Assembly: GCA_010093515.1 (NCBI GenBank)
Contig: MU001675.1
Coordinates: 1,255,031-1,319,030 of the forward strand
Origin: Lineolata rhizophorae
Lineage: Eukaryota > Ascomycota > Dothideomycetes > Lineolatales > Lineolataceae
Direction: 5' to 3'
Length of the DNA stretch: 64,000 nucleotides
A program made the position numbers and the translations under genes. Below the pieces are notes generated by a model. The model searched no databases, was not told the origin of the DNA, and saw only the letters and a list, made by a program, of their open reading frames with translations. Shown in pieces: positions 47,094-59,117 of this stretch (position 1 is the stretch's first letter; every line of letters starts with the position of its first letter).

Positions 47094-50000
47094 ACCTTTG
47101 GGGCTTGCTTCAATATTCTTCGGCGAGCCAAACGGTGGAAAACGGGATCTAGAATGTTTCGGTGCGTAGGTTATCAGCTAACATGCCACCAGGGGCGGTT
47201 TATTAATTTTTAAAGGATTATTTTAATTTAGTTAATATAAATCTTGAAAGTTCAATGTAGCATAGTACTTCTACTGACGTGATCAGTAAAATGGACGGTG
47301 GTATAATTTCACGAGAACCTTATGAATATCAGCACAAAACTCAGACAAAGCGCAAGGTGAGCGTCCAATAGTGGAGGAACTAGAAGGATTGCAACATAAT
47401 TTGAGCGCAAAAACCATTTCCCTCTAAGCTAGGCCTTGGCGAACAGTCGTGAGTGAGATTCTCAGCCAAGTCAATAATTTGGGTCAGAGATGTTCATCAT
47501 TTCAAAATTGAATTCGTTATGGCGCAGGTTAACATTCTTCACTTCACACATCATTTGCCTTTCATTATGCCGTACACATAGGCAAATTACTATGTAGGTA
47601 AAATGTCCACAACGCGACGTAATAAAATTGGAACTGAGCAACTGAGCAGCACGCAGACAAGTTCGCCGGCTTGAACATTGGACGTCAAACACATTACCCC
47701 TTAAGAACGATGAAAAAGTTCTGACCCCCATGAAATAGTCTTAATTTCTGGACGAAGACTGTACTTTTAATAACGATCTGAATCGTGAGAAGGAAATTCG
47801 ACAGACTTGAGAGTGACGTGAGGTATGGAGTTTCTAGTTCGGAATACAGGGCACGAATACTAGGCAAGGCCATTGCCTTCTTCTACATTTCTTCTCCGCT
47901 ATAAACTTCTTAAGAACTACAAGCATGTCAATCTGTTTAAGGAAAGATTCTCTAACTAAGCTGCTCCTAAAATGATATTTAAGGGGCCAATTATCACCAC
48001 TGTCAAGGATAACTGTTCGGAATAATGTTTGTAGTCGAGAGGGATCTCTAGGAAATTATCGGCTCCCTAGCTTGGAAGCCAATAAACGAATATACAGGGT
48101 AACTTTGCCTATAACGATTATAGAGACGTACCCTACCTCCGATTGCTATAGCCACGAAATGGTTATGATGCGGATATGTCATAAAAGCACCAAGGCCTTT
48201 AGTAATACAATTTGATGTTGATGTCGGTAGAGTGAAGCTATTCACCTCTCAGTACCTAATAAGATATGGCCACACATTTTTACATATACATAATAAGAGT
48301 TGATTTTTTGGTGATCAACTGCCTTATCCTCATGCTAAACTGAGTAATCTGCATCTGCTTCGAGCTTTCGATAGCCGTTTACAGTTGTCAACGCTTTAAA
48401 AGCGATTTATGGCGTGTCAAAGTAGCTGAAAATGAAGCGCTAGGTGTATGGGAGACTCCTCGTATAGTTAAAGCTTCTAAAGGTAGGCAGTTGCTTCACT
48501 AAGTAAAGGTGGTTCAAGGGGTTCTTCACCTGCTTCATCAATACCATATTCCTATATAAATATCTTATGCAATTCAAAAGCTATCTGGCAATTTACGACA
48601 TTTTCCGCAAATTTGGTGCTATTTAAAATCGAAGATACCATTACGCCTCGATTTTATGGCGGAAGGCATGATTTTTTAAACAGAATTGATGTTGCCCTTC
48701 ATAACGATTTGTATGAGGAATCACTAAGAATTACAGTGTAAATGAGTGATCCTTATTTATTATAATAATTTTAGGTGTTTCGTGGCCTTGATCGTTAAGA
48801 TGCGGATTATCGCTATACCGGGGTGATTCTTATAGGCAGGGTTGCCCTGAATTCAATTTCAGAGTTTTTTTTTTTTTTTTAGAGCTTATCACTAGGCATG
48901 TTTTCTACATCTAGCAACAAACTATGCCACGGACGTACGGGCTTTTCTAGTCTATGCACGTAGAGTAGAATATTTAGAGAGACCACCGGAGGAGTCGGGT
49001 CTCGTATGTCGCATCCCAGAGGGCCCTTACTTCCTAAAGTCGGGGCCGTACGGAGGCAGATTCGGGATGTGATCGTTCATAGCCCATTCAAGCCGCGGGC
49101 GGTGAATGCTCCGAATGCTGTCTAATTGGTCAATCTCAGATACTTGCAACGACGAATTCTGTGTAGACTTGTGTAAGAGACCAGCTGTATTCGATTTGGC
49201 TTGTCAACCGCTTCGGTTTGCAAGGCATAGGATGGTCTAAATTTTGTTGCGTGGGTTCGGCTTTTGCAAGAACAGACTTCTTGACTAAGTCTAGGATATT
49301 GATGTTAGATCGGATTTTCAAAGGTCTTGGTCAATATCTTCTCGATATCAATGATGCAATAGAAAGCTGTCAGTATGTCCATCTGGTGGTCAAAGATGCC
49401 AATTGTCGTCAAACGCAGCTGGAATTCGAGTTCAAGCCATGCATGCTATGCCCCCAACATAGTCTTAGAACTTGATCTAATCCGCTGCTAGAAGCCATTG
49501 GAGCCTTCTGGCTAGAGAAATTTCGTGGATAATCCCAACCTCCCGCCAATGCGGTCATCTAAAAAGCATGCTAAGGGGCGTCGAGGATCATCTAGTTCTG
49601 GCGGCTGAAAATCTGGCTCTTGCGCTGCTTTTCGCCGAGCCACCTTAGAACCTCTCTGGCCATTGACAAGATCCTGCCTATCAAAGACATCTGATCGCCT
49701 TCTTATCATCGATCTGATGGATACAATTCCAATGTAGTCGATGTCAGAGACAGCTTCGAAATCTCTTGTCCGAAACCAAGTTTATCTGCTGGTGGATAAC
49801 GATGTCGTTTAAGTTTAGGCTAGGTTAAACTCTTCCCACGCATAGGAGAGAAATTTGTGGGGCGGAACATTTGCATGCGAGAACATGTGGACGACGCCGT
49901 CACGATACGGACAAGCCTATCTAGCTTCTCTAGCGAGTGTTGGCCTATCCTAGGCTTCAAAGGATATGGACAAATAACATTTCATTAGTCAAATGGGTCA

Positions 50001-51599
50001 CAAGTGCGGTAACATCCAATGAAAATTAGAGGTGGAACGTGACTAAATGTGCGATCTAGTTGGAAAGTATGACTGCAACCCCTTAGATGGGCTGGGACCT
50101 ATTGGCTCTGAGGGTCCTCGTTGAAAATAGTAAAAGGCTTGCTATGCCACATGTGACTTAGGCCTAATGTGGTGCATACTAAAATTACCTCCAAGCTACG
50201 AGACCGTCTGCTATGAGCATGTGGGTTGGGGCATTTGTTACCATTTGCTACTTTCATCGAGAGAGAGCCTATGAAACAGGATTGAAATATGGCGTAGTAA
50301 AAAAAAAGTTATTCCGTACGGAATACTCTGTGCTATTCTGTAGACCATAGCTGGCGGTTCAACCCGCTGGCTTCGTACATTCTTTTCAGCAAACAAGAAT
50401 GAGAAGATTTTCGGCACACGCTGTGCGAATTTTTGACCATAGTGATGCTGCTGGCGGGGCAGGGCAAATGTGAAGTTCGTGGGCGATAGGTGCAGACAGC
50501 ATTACTCGATGCAAATTCAAATGCCCAATTTCATAGCCGGGGCCCACATGTTGGCCGATCTACTCGGTGGAGGTACTGACACGCCGCGAGGGAACTGGCT
50601 GATCACGAAATGGTACCTCGTGTTAGATAAGGTCAAGACGTGCTAAATAATTATTCGACGGCGCATGATATTCTGCGGTAGATCTCTCATGAGCTGTATT
50701 GATCTGATACTGACCAGCAACAGAGATTTGTTTGTACACGCGTACTGCTCTCCTGATATAAAAATAGGAGGCTGACCGCAAATCCCACGTAGAGCCTCAC
50801 GATGGACCAAGGGTCGGACGACGGGAGGACCGATAGGCGAGATCAGGCACAGGCACCGGCCTCGAATGAGATGACAGATGTAACGGCGGTGGCAAAAAAA
50901 GGCGGGCGTGAGTGGTCGGGGAGCTTCTAGAAGGCGAAAATGTTCGCTTCGCTCGTGGCCTGGTGGTGTGGTTGCAGCGGTCAAGGATGGCAAAGCGGGA
51001 TCTGCAGGCTCACACCACCGGGCCTCGCCGGTAAAGTCCAGCCGACGTGGCTGAGCGCCCTCGCATTTCCTCCCTGCGAAACCATGCTTTTCAAAGCCGA
51101 CGATTGTTTGCTTAGCACGAAAGTCAGCAAAGCCAACTCATTTTCGACTCGAAAAACTAAGATCACGGTCGGGTCTGGCCAGTGGGAGCGCATTGTTGAG
51201 GAATTGACGATTTTGATGGTCGAACGCGGACGAAATCGCGACGTGCGGTCGTCTCCGTCGGCTCTCAGGTACCTACGCGTGTCCTCGACACTCGGCCGAC
51301 AGGGGTCGGTGGCGTGTAGCGTGACTCTCACTACCAACAACACCACGTCCACGATAAGGCGTGCCTAACCGGTCGAGAACACGATGTGTTGGGGCTCAGA
51401 CTGTACATGGACACCGCCGGTGAAACGGTATAAATAATGGCAACGGAATGTGGCTGCTCTAGCTTTTGCTTCCACCATCATCAAGACATCAAAAGATATC
51501 ATCACTACTAGTCCATTCAAGCGAAAGCTTCAAAGCCTCGTCAAGTGCTTAGTCACTCAAGACTTGCGAACAACAACAACAACAACAACATCGTCAACA
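47094..51599. other. AT-rich gene desert with coding debris
   Basis: About 4.5 kb, the largest desert in the window. Most of 47.1-48.9 kb is AT-rich and stop-dense, and a 16-T run lies near 48866. Between about 48990 and 49710 the minus strand has fragments that read like decayed protein (see findings). A 14-bp palindrome is at 50311. The promoter and 5' leader of the Trp-repeat gene occupy the last few hundred bases (CAA repeats just before its ATG). No intact gene is supported. Confidence 0.45.
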
Positions 51600-52103
51600 A
51601 TGAGCTCCATCGGAAGCCAAACCCCATCATCATCCTCCAGCCGGGCTCATTCCCCAGGCCATCTTCGCGCTCAACATGCCGCGATGAACTACTCCTCCGA
51701 CCTCGCCTACGAGGTAGAGAAAGCCTCCATCCGGTCCTACGAAGAAAACTGGGACGACTGGGACGGGCCAATCTACCCATGGCGGGAGACCAACCACCCC
51801 GAAACCACCACTAGCGAGGAAGAACATTACGACACTTGCTGCAGCACCTCGGCTTACGAGCTCGAGAAGGCTGGCATCACCAGCTACGAGCAAGGCTGGG
51901 ATGAGTGGGACGGGCCTCTCTACCCGTGGCGGGAAACCAATCACCCTGAAGGTACGCGACTGAGTTCAAATTCCCGATACAAGGTTGTGTTCACAGATGA
52001 CTGACTGGTCTTTCAATGTCTAGAAGTCGCGAAGAAAGTGACCCCAAAGAAGCAGGTGGCGCACGAGCTCTGGAAAGCCCGATGCCCGAATTGTGGCCAC
52101 TAG
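51600..52103 (+). CDS. Small protein with internal duplication of a Trp-rich motif
   Basis: Two exons: 51600-51951 and 52024-52103 (143 aa). I start at the ATG at 51600 (MSSIGSQTPSSS), which follows a CAA-rich leader typical of a 5' UTR; an upstream in-frame start would add about 50 residues. The protein carries two near-identical units, AYEVEKASIRSYEENWDDWD-GPIYPWRETNHPE and AYELEKAGITSYEQGWDEWD-GPLYPWRETNHPE, separated by an acidic/Thr linker. The intron (TCTAG acceptor) leads to VAKKVTPKKQVAHELWKARC and PNCGH, where a CPxC-like pair (CPNC) could bind metal. No signal peptide or membrane segment is seen. I do not recognise the family. The conserved aromatic and acidic spacing implies a folded or ligand-binding repeat. 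Confidence 0.7.
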
Positions 52104-52532
52104 TCTGAGGGCTAGAGCTGCATTTCCTATGGTGTTCTATTTTTTTTTTTTCTCACTTTTGGCGTTGGGGCTATTGGAAGTCATTTTTGGCAGTCATTCC
52201 TTTGGATCATTGCATCCAATGCACGAGTGGGACGGAGTTTCTGCATTTTCGACAGGCATCAAGACCAAAGTGTGAGACATAGACATAGATGTCTGCAGAC
52301 TGGAACTACCGCTTGAATAGCGGTGTTGGTTAGATATATCTAATCCTAATGGCCATTACAACTTCAAAAGGGCTCGAGGATGCGGTATGGCCACGTGAGA
52401 ATTATCTTGTCCTTGTGTTCCCATAAATACGTCATGACTCCCAAATGTCTCTTAGTCTCACAATCCTCATCATGCAACCAAACGCCGTATCCCAATGCAA
52501 TTTGCCCCTCCTTCCCCTCAAGCGACCCGCTG
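52104..52532. other. Convergent intergenic region
   Basis: 3' flanks of the Trp-repeat gene (T-run near 52140-52152) and the BTB gene. Nothing else is seen. Confidence 0.4.
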
Positions 52533-53516
52533 CTACTTATCTACGCCTACCCCCTCCGCACACCTCTCCGTCTCCAAATGCTCATGATAAACGCATAGAT
52601 CCCTCTTCCACGGCTTGCAGCTCTCCGCATTCTTGCCCTCCTCGCCCCCCGGCCGATTCCCCGGCAAATCGACGCACGACGCCCGCCCGGCGACCAGACA
52701 CGGCGAGCACCAGGCGCGGCCGCAGCCCTCGCACAGGTTCGCGACGCTGCCGGGCCCGACGACGCGGCTGCAGCCGCCGCAGGCGCGCGCCGCGTTCCAA
52801 CTGGGCGGGCACCACTCGGCGAAGCGGTGGCGGCGCAGGGCAGCGGCGTCGGCTCGCTTCAGCTTGACAGCGAGCTCGCGCAAGAACTGCGGGTGCCAGT
52901 GGTCCGGGTGGGTGGCGAGCAGGGCGTCGGTCTTCTTGAAGGCGAAGAGGTCGAGCACGAGGGCGCGCAGCGGCGCCGAGGGCCGGATCGCGACGTACAG
53001 GAGGTGTGTGTCCGAGGGCGTGGGCACGGCGTTGGCGCGCTCGGCGAGCGTGGCGACGGCGTCGACGATGTCGTTGCGCAGGTCTTCGATGCAGAGGCGG
53101 TCGGCGAGTGAGTAGAGGTGCAGGAGAGAGAAGAATGCGGGCTTGCCGTCCTTGAGGAAGGGGCCTGTGGCCTGCGGCGGCGCGCTGGGTGGAACGATGG
53201 GTGTGGTGTGCGAGCGAGAAGACGGCGCGGGTGATAGTCCGGGGGGATACGTCGTGTCGAGGCGCTGTGAGTAGAGCCATTCGACGAAGATCTCGAATGT
53301 GTCGACTCGCTCGTCGGGTAGATTGACCTTCTGAGTCTCCGCCTCGGCGAAGTTGCCTTTCAGAGCGGCAGCGAAGAAGGGCGAGTAGTGCGTGAGGAGG
53401 TCGCGGTGGATGACAAAAGGATTCTGTGCAGCACGGCCGACGTAGACTTCCGCCATGGTTTGGAAGGTCAGAAACTTATTCCTATAGGCGTTACTCATCA
53501 GCAGGTGTATATACAT
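52533..53516 (-). CDS. BTB/POZ domain protein with Cys-rich C-terminus
   Basis: Single exon, 327 aa at most; alternative starts are Met7 (53498) and Met21 (53456, MAEVYVG, at the domain edge). The BTB fold begins AEVYVGRAAQNPFVIHRDLL, THYSPFFAAALKGNFAEAET and VNLPDERVDTFEIFVEWLYS, as in fungal BTB proteins. A Pro/Ser linker is followed by the helical LLHLYSLADRLCIEDLRNDI segment (BACK-like). The C-terminal part has CGGC, CEGCGRAWCSPC and two further Cys (about residues 235-310), suggesting a zinc-binding module not common to the family. BTB domains mediate dimerisation and often adapt Cullin-3 ligases; whether this one does is unknown. Confidence 0.8.
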   Translation of the reverse strand: MYIHLLMSNAYRNKFLTFQTMAEVYVGRAAQNPFVIHRDLLTHYSPFFAAALKGNFAEAETQKVNLPDERVDTFEIFVEWLYSQRLDTTYPPGLSPAPSSRSHTTPIVPPSAPPQATGPFLKDGKPAFFSLLHLYSLADRLCIEDLRNDIVDAVATLAERANAVPTPSDTHLLYVAIRPSAPLRALVLDLFAFKKTDALLATHPDHWHPQFLRELAVKLKRADAAALRRHRFAEWCPPSWNAARACGGCSRVVGPGSVANLCEGCGRAWCSPCLVAGRASCVDLPGNRPGGEEGKNAESCKPWKRDLCVYHEHLETERCAEGVGVDK

Positions 53517-54833
53517 CGTGAGTCACGAAGTTTCTTTGTTGGCGTCCAGGCGTGCTCACCACGGCGAAGTTGCCATGCGCATTTGCCAAGACCTGACGTA
53601 CTTCTGTCTCTCACTTCGGCTTGTACGTACCGTAAGGTCCACTTCTCCTTGACCCTTGAACTTGCCATAATGGGCACGCGAGTGCTATTTCGCAGCTGAC
53701 TTGTGCGAGTTGTTTCTAGAGACATAGCTCCAACCAGGTCAACAAAGCCGGACTCCGAAACGTACATATGGAAGGGCTTCTGGGATGTCGCGCATAGGGA
53801 AGAAGGGAATCCCATTGAAAGGGAAGGTTCCTGTGTTCTTCAGAGCCGTTGCAGCTCCAACGCCGTGCCTCGCAAATAGCACTCACATGAATGGCGGGCG
53901 AAGTGTTTGCAACACTTCACCTGTACGCGACACGTCCCACCGGAAGCGACCCAACAAGCAGCTCTAAGCCAACCACGTACCCGCGTGACGCAGGAACCAA
54001 CGAGCGAAGATTGGCTGGCCCGACCTTGGGCCGTGAAGCGCTGATTTCCCCTCAAACTAGTGATCCGAAGCGCAATGATGATGCGTGGACAGTCCACTTG
54101 CGCAAGTATGTATGATTTAGGTACATGATCCTCATCGCGATAAGCGCTATAAGACACGCATTAATGGACAAAGCAGTGATCGAGCGAATTCCCCCCCATC
54201 GTGGCGTTTGCGATGCTTTGTTGTGGTTTCGCTGCATGCACGCAAACGTAATGTAGGTGGTGGCTTTATTTAAACGTGTGACCAGAGTAGATCGAGCGGC
54301 GTTCGAGCCACACGCAGCTGACTAGTAATTCTGGACTTCTGAAAACGGTGGCGAGCCAATCATTGAAGAATGTGCTATCCCTAATTGACCCGCATCGTCC
54401 CTCATGGTATTGTCCACTGGAACCAAAATCCACATACCGCATCCAAAGAGCGACCTGGTCACGTGCCTTACCTTGGAATGTGGAAGCTGTTCATATCAGC
54501 GTGAGAGTCGCACAGCCCAGCACCACACATCCCAATAGCATAATGCAGACATTTTGTGAAAGTATTACAGTATTTTGGGCTAGTAGCATGAACAACACCA
54601 CTGTTTGCCTTGACGAACGCCTGAGGCAAACCCGGAAAGAGTACACCAAAGGAAACATTTTGGGTCACACAGAGAATAGAATACACGGCATTAAAAACAG
54701 CAGATTAGCCGCCTAAGGTATGCAGCTTTTCACCAAGTACTTGCCGTTGCTGCATAATAGCCCGCCTTGTGTGAATAAACCATCTGTAATTCGCCAATTT
54801 CCCCAGAAGGAAGTCGGCGAAATGCACCCGTGT
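53517..54833. other. Intergenic region BTB / KH protein
   Basis: About 1.3 kb between two minus-strand genes: the BTB promoter and the 3' flank of the KH protein gene. Open frames of 60-120 codons are present, but none has a domain or homology I recognise. Confidence 0.4.
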
Positions 54834-56438
54834 TTAGATGCGGTGCTTCTCGCTCTCTATTGGTTGTTGGCTGTTAGTTCCTGGATTTCTTTGGTCCCTT
54901 CTGCTCTAGGCGGGATAACTCACCGAGCCTCGAGTAGAGCATGTACAGAGCAATCTGGTTGCATTCCTGAGTCCCAGTAATGGTAACCAGTCGCTCATTG
55001 CTATTGTCCTGCGGCTCGTTGATCTTGATAACACTACCGCTGAACTGGCGGATTTCATTGATCTTGGCACCGCCCTTTCCAATAATAGCGCCAACCATGT
55101 CGTTCGGAATGAAGATCTGTTGGGTCATAGGCTGTCCAGGCATCACACCCTGCATAGGCTGTGCTCCAGCTTGACCAGCCGCATGAGGAACCGCACCACC
55201 GTGCTGCGCCGCTGCCGCAGTGGCTTGAGGATGTGCACCATATTGCTGCGGCTGGTGAGGACCGGCGCCAGTGTAGCGGTTCGGAGATCCTGCGCCATAA
55301 TGGATAGGCGCCTGTGCCTGCTGTTGGGGAGGCTGACCATGCAAGTAGGGAACACCATACGGATTGGCTGGAGTGCGCTGAGTCGTGTTCGTATGCTTGC
55401 GGAAGTTGTCCGGGTGGCCCCACTGACCACCAGCAGGTTGCGGAACGTACGGGACAACTTGCATGCCACCCGGAACAACACCAGCAGGGCCACCGCTACG
55501 GGTGGCGTAGGCAGAAGCGGCGGGGCCACCAAAGCGCTCGGTGAGCTGATCAACGAGAGTACGGCCAACATAGTACGTAGCAATATGGACAGCATCGGCG
55601 ACGCCGAGGATAACTAGCGACCGTTCGCTGGAAAGAGGAAGACAAGATTCCGAGGCATTGAGACGAGCACCAGAAGCCTCCTGGATCTCACGGATGCGGA
55701 CACCGGATTTGCCAATGATGGAACCGATCAAAATGTGAGGAATCAGGAGACGAAGAGGGTACGTCTTTGACTGGGGGGTGGAGCTGGCCTCGAGAGGCTC
55801 ATTATTAAGGGTGCGGATAATCAAGCCAAAAGCCTGCCGGAGGATTAGTTCCTGTCCAAACCATTTCACATGTAGCTCAGAGATTCCAAACTCACCTTCG
55901 CAACCGCATCAACTTGACCACTCACGGTCAAGATACGCTCCACAGCTCCCCTCGAATAATCGCTGACGGTGCACCTAGCGCCTGAAAGGCGGCGAATCTG
56001 GGTAACATTCTCACCGCCCTTTCCAATAACAGTCGCAGCCTCGGCGCTCGAGATGATTGCGCGAACATGAAGCCAATTGGTCTCATCCTGGGGTGGTCCC
56101 GCAGCACCCTGCGAGGCGCCGCGGGGATTCGAGCTCGACGCCGTGGACTGAATCGGCTGGGTCTCAAGAATAGCTATTCCAGCAGCGGCAGGCGCATCCG
56201 GCACGACAGTATCGCCGTGGACATCCTTGTTGCCATTTTCGGTCGACGGGATTCCCGCACCGGCATTGTCCGCAGGCTGAGTGGCGGCTTGAGCATTGTT
56301 CGCCTCATCTTCCTTCGCAACCTTATCCAAAGCCGGGCGCTTGGCGTCAGGTTGATCACCGGGTCCAGACGGCGAAGAAGGCTCTTCCAGAGGGCGCTTC
56401 TGAGAAGGAGCCGAGGTAGGCGTCGGTGAGGCAGACAT
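54834..56438 (-). CDS. Triple-KH RNA-binding protein (Rnc1/PBP2 type)
   Basis: Three exons on the minus strand: 56438-55896, 55833-54924, 54856-54834 (491 aa). The last 23-nt exon gives the expected ending YSRLESEKHRI; reading through the intron instead gives a less typical tail. Three KH domains are visible by their GxxG loops: GKGG at about 139-142 (VIGKGGENVTQIRRLSGARC), GKSG at about 222-225 (IIGKSGVRIREIQEASGARL), and GKGG at about 430 (IIGKGGAKINEIRQFSGSVI). Residues 285-395 form a Gly/Pro/Gln/His/Ala-rich linker (PHQPQQYGAHPQATAAAAQH). The N-terminus is a Ser/Pro/Ala-rich disordered region with SQKRPLEEP. Homologues bind and stabilise specific mRNAs (Rnc1 in fission yeast, PBP2/HEK2 in budding yeast); the exact ortholog name is an inference. 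Confidence 0.93.
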
Positions 56439-57820
56439 CGTTGCTGATTCAACTCTTGTTGATCGGTTCCTGTACTCCCAACGTAAAACTTCTTGCTCGT
56501 TCGCTTATTTAGAATTATGTCTTTCACAGCACGGAAAGAGACGCCACACAATGGCTTGTGGTACTGCGGTCGGGAATCCGCTCGTATTGACTTCGATTTA
56601 CGTACAGCTTGGGGCTGTCGAAAGAAAGGGAGCTTGTGTAGCGGCTGGGTCGGAAGGTGAACGGAAGCGGAGGGCGGTTGTGAGGTTGGAAGTGCTGTGG
56701 ACAGTTGCAGGTTGTGGAAAGATCGCCGGGCGAGAGGACGTTTGAGAGGCTCTTGTGCGGGATGAAACAGTGGAGAGGTTGGACGTGATGAACGCGCGGA
56801 TAGCTGGAGCTGGCGAGAGAGGTGATAAGGACTGTGCTAATGGCAGAAGTCTTGGATGGGCGGGAGCTGGGTAGTGGGGTGGGCGGATGGCGGAGGAAAG
56901 AGAACCTGATGCGCCGTGCAAACCTTTGCCCGTTCAGCAACAGCGTCCGCGATGCAGAGCAGCTGAGGCCGATCGCTGATAGCCGCGTCTAGGAAGCGAC
57001 GCAAACCACACGGAGAAGGAAGAAGTAAGGAGTTAATAGACAGAAGAAGTCGTGGTAGAGGAAGAAGGTCGCCCGCAGTGATGGAGCAGGCGAGGTGCGC
57101 GTATGAAAGAAGGCGGAGCTCTGAAATGATGGGGCGAATGCGCAATAAAGTACGGAGTAGCCTTACCGATCATGTGACCCGATGGCTGCTGCCTACGTAA
57201 GCAGACGGGTGAAGTCACGTGACTACATCATGCTCCTTCCGCCCCCTTTACACAGCAAGCAAACTTGAGCTCCTAGTCTTGGACGGACATTCACCTCTAG
57301 CAATCGAGCAAAGGAAAGGCGAACCTAACTAAAGTATAGCGGAGCAACGGGCAGTAGGAGTGGATACCGAAGGCTTCTCAAAATGCGTGCATTCCCGAGC
57401 TCTTTGCAAGCCCGACCAATGGCAGGCTTACCGTCTTACCTCAGAGTTCGCCGTCAACGATTCGATGGAAACCGTCAAGATAGGTGGATGCATACCGACC
57501 GAGAAGACCCTATATGTATGCGTCCGCATTCAAATCCCGGCTATGCGCCTTCTCCCCTCCTTACATCAATAAGTACTTTAAGGACCTCGCAAATAAGCAG
57601 CCGCTCCTCGATGTAATCTGCCATGCATTAGTTTCTGTCCACCATGGTATGACGTGAGCCTGCAACCCCGCCGTGGGGCAGGAATCCCTCGGGTTGCACC
57701 TGCAACACCGGAAGAAGCGCCTTCCCACGAATGTGCTCTCCAGACGTAGAGTAGGGCCGAGTTTCGGTCGTGCAGCTAACCTCCTCATCGTTCTCACGTC
57801 ACTGGGGCTTTTGAACAACG
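56439..57820. other. Divergent intergenic region, KH protein / ABM-like protein
   Basis: About 1.4 kb between divergent starts. It contains a perfect 12-bp palindrome AGTCACGTGACT at 57213 and a TACGGAGTA box at 57151. No gene is supported, although overlapping open frames exist. Confidence 0.45.
57213..57224. promoter_or_regulatory. Palindromic E-box AGTCACGTGACT
   Basis: A perfect 12-bp palindrome around CACGTG lies between the divergent KH and ABM-like genes. bHLH proteins of the Cbf1 type bind such cores; the assignment is inferred. Confidence 0.45.
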
Positions 57821-58549
57821 ATGCTCGAAACAGTCGAGATCGCGTACGTGACGCCCGCGCCCGGCGCCAACTTCGCTGATGCGGAGAGCGATGCCGGCAA
57901 GGCGCTCGCGCTCGTCAACGAGACGTCGTCCAAGCAACCGGGCTGCAAAGCCAATTATTACGGCCAACAAGTGGAACATCCCGAGCTCCTGCAGCTAGGC
58001 ATTGGTGCGGTAGAATCATCGCCTCCACCCATCTCAGTCTAACATGACGTTCGATCACCAGTTTGGACCTCCGTCGACGCACACAAAGCCTTTACGGAGT
58101 CACCCGATTATGGGGCGTTTCTAGCAAGTGTTCAACCCGTCGTTGCCGGTCCGGACGCTATCCGTTTGTTTCACGTCGAGCTCGCGACACCGTTTTCGAC
58201 AGCGGCATCCGCACCAGTCGTCGAGTTCCTGACCTGCTACTTCCCGCCGTCATACTCTAACGCTCAATTCGACGCCGTGTGGGACAGTTTTGCTTCCGAA
58301 CTGATGACCACGGCGGACGGCGCGAAAGGAACAGTTGGGGGATGGGTTGTGGAGGAACTGGAGCACAAGAGCTTGGAGGCCCATGGCGGGAAGGGGAAGG
58401 CGTTTGTGGCGGCGATTGGCTGGGAAAGCGTGGAGAAGCACATGGCTTATAGGGATACTGACAAGTTCAAGGAGATCATCCAGCCGTTCAGAAAGGAGGT
58501 CAGCGGAATTGAGATGCACCACGTGGAATTGAAGCTATGGCAAGGTTGA
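57821..58549 (+). CDS. ABM-like dimeric alpha/beta barrel protein
   Basis: Two exons: 57821-58004 and 58062-58549 (223 aa). The join GI-VWTSVDAHKAFTESPDY is in phase. The protein reads as two ferredoxin-like halves: residues 1-110 (MLETVEIAYVTPAPGANFAD; VWTSVDAHKAFTESPDYGAF) and 115-223 (VEFLTCYFPPSYSNAQFDAV; GWESVEKHMAYRDTDKFKEI; a closing MHHVELKLWQG strand). The 'W-x-S-x-x-x-H-x-A(F/Y)' pattern in both halves is typical of antibiotic-biosynthesis-monooxygenase and stress-responsive A/B barrel families. These include cofactor-free oxygenases and uncharacterised binding proteins, so the activity is open. No signal peptide is seen. Confidence 0.78.
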
Positions 58550-59117
58550 GGGTGGTTTAGTGTAGGGTACTGGTGGGTGACGTACCTGGCGTGGACCTTC
58601 AGGAGGCGACAGCTTATTTGCGGTTAGACGTTTTCGGCAGGCGCGACAGTGTATTGTGGAGCATTGCCGCCGCTAGACTAAAGAACAGTGTTGGTATGAT
58701 GTTTTTCATTTCAATTTTATTCGTTCTATGACCTGGTATGCCCATAAATTGACCAATGTTTTCCGGCTAACACGCACTACCGACGGTCAAGCCATCTTGA
58801 CAGACAACCACCGGTGACAATGCCAGCTTTTGTATATGCTACACGTGACTGCTTTAAAAAAATTTCGACCACTCAAGAATAGTTGAAAGGGATCGACCCC
58901 TTTCAGTTGTACCTTGTCAAGAAACTTCGCGAATTAATGCAATACAAAGCCATGAAGACTCCATCCCCAGTGCTCTAGAAGATTGACAGGAGAATCTGGC
59001 AGCGCCACGCCGCCGAGTTTCGGAATCCTTTATCCTCGTCCCTGGAAGTCAGATCCCCTCGCCGCCGATCACCATACCTTCCCCCCTCCAACAAGCACCT
59101 CACACCAACTTCTTCAA
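58550..59117. other. Convergent intergenic region
   Basis: 3' flanks of the ABM-like gene and the repeat-peptide precursor. No gene is supported. Confidence 0.4.

Noticed and set aside
50643-51368. Overlapping open frames on both strands upstream of the Trp-repeat gene
   Set aside because: Neither strand shows a domain, and the frames compete with each other; probably non-coding leader or flank.
54874-54923. Read-through C-terminus GELSRLEQKGPKKSRN of the KH protein
   Set aside because: A 67-bp intron joins to the tiny exon giving the more typical ESEKHRI ending.
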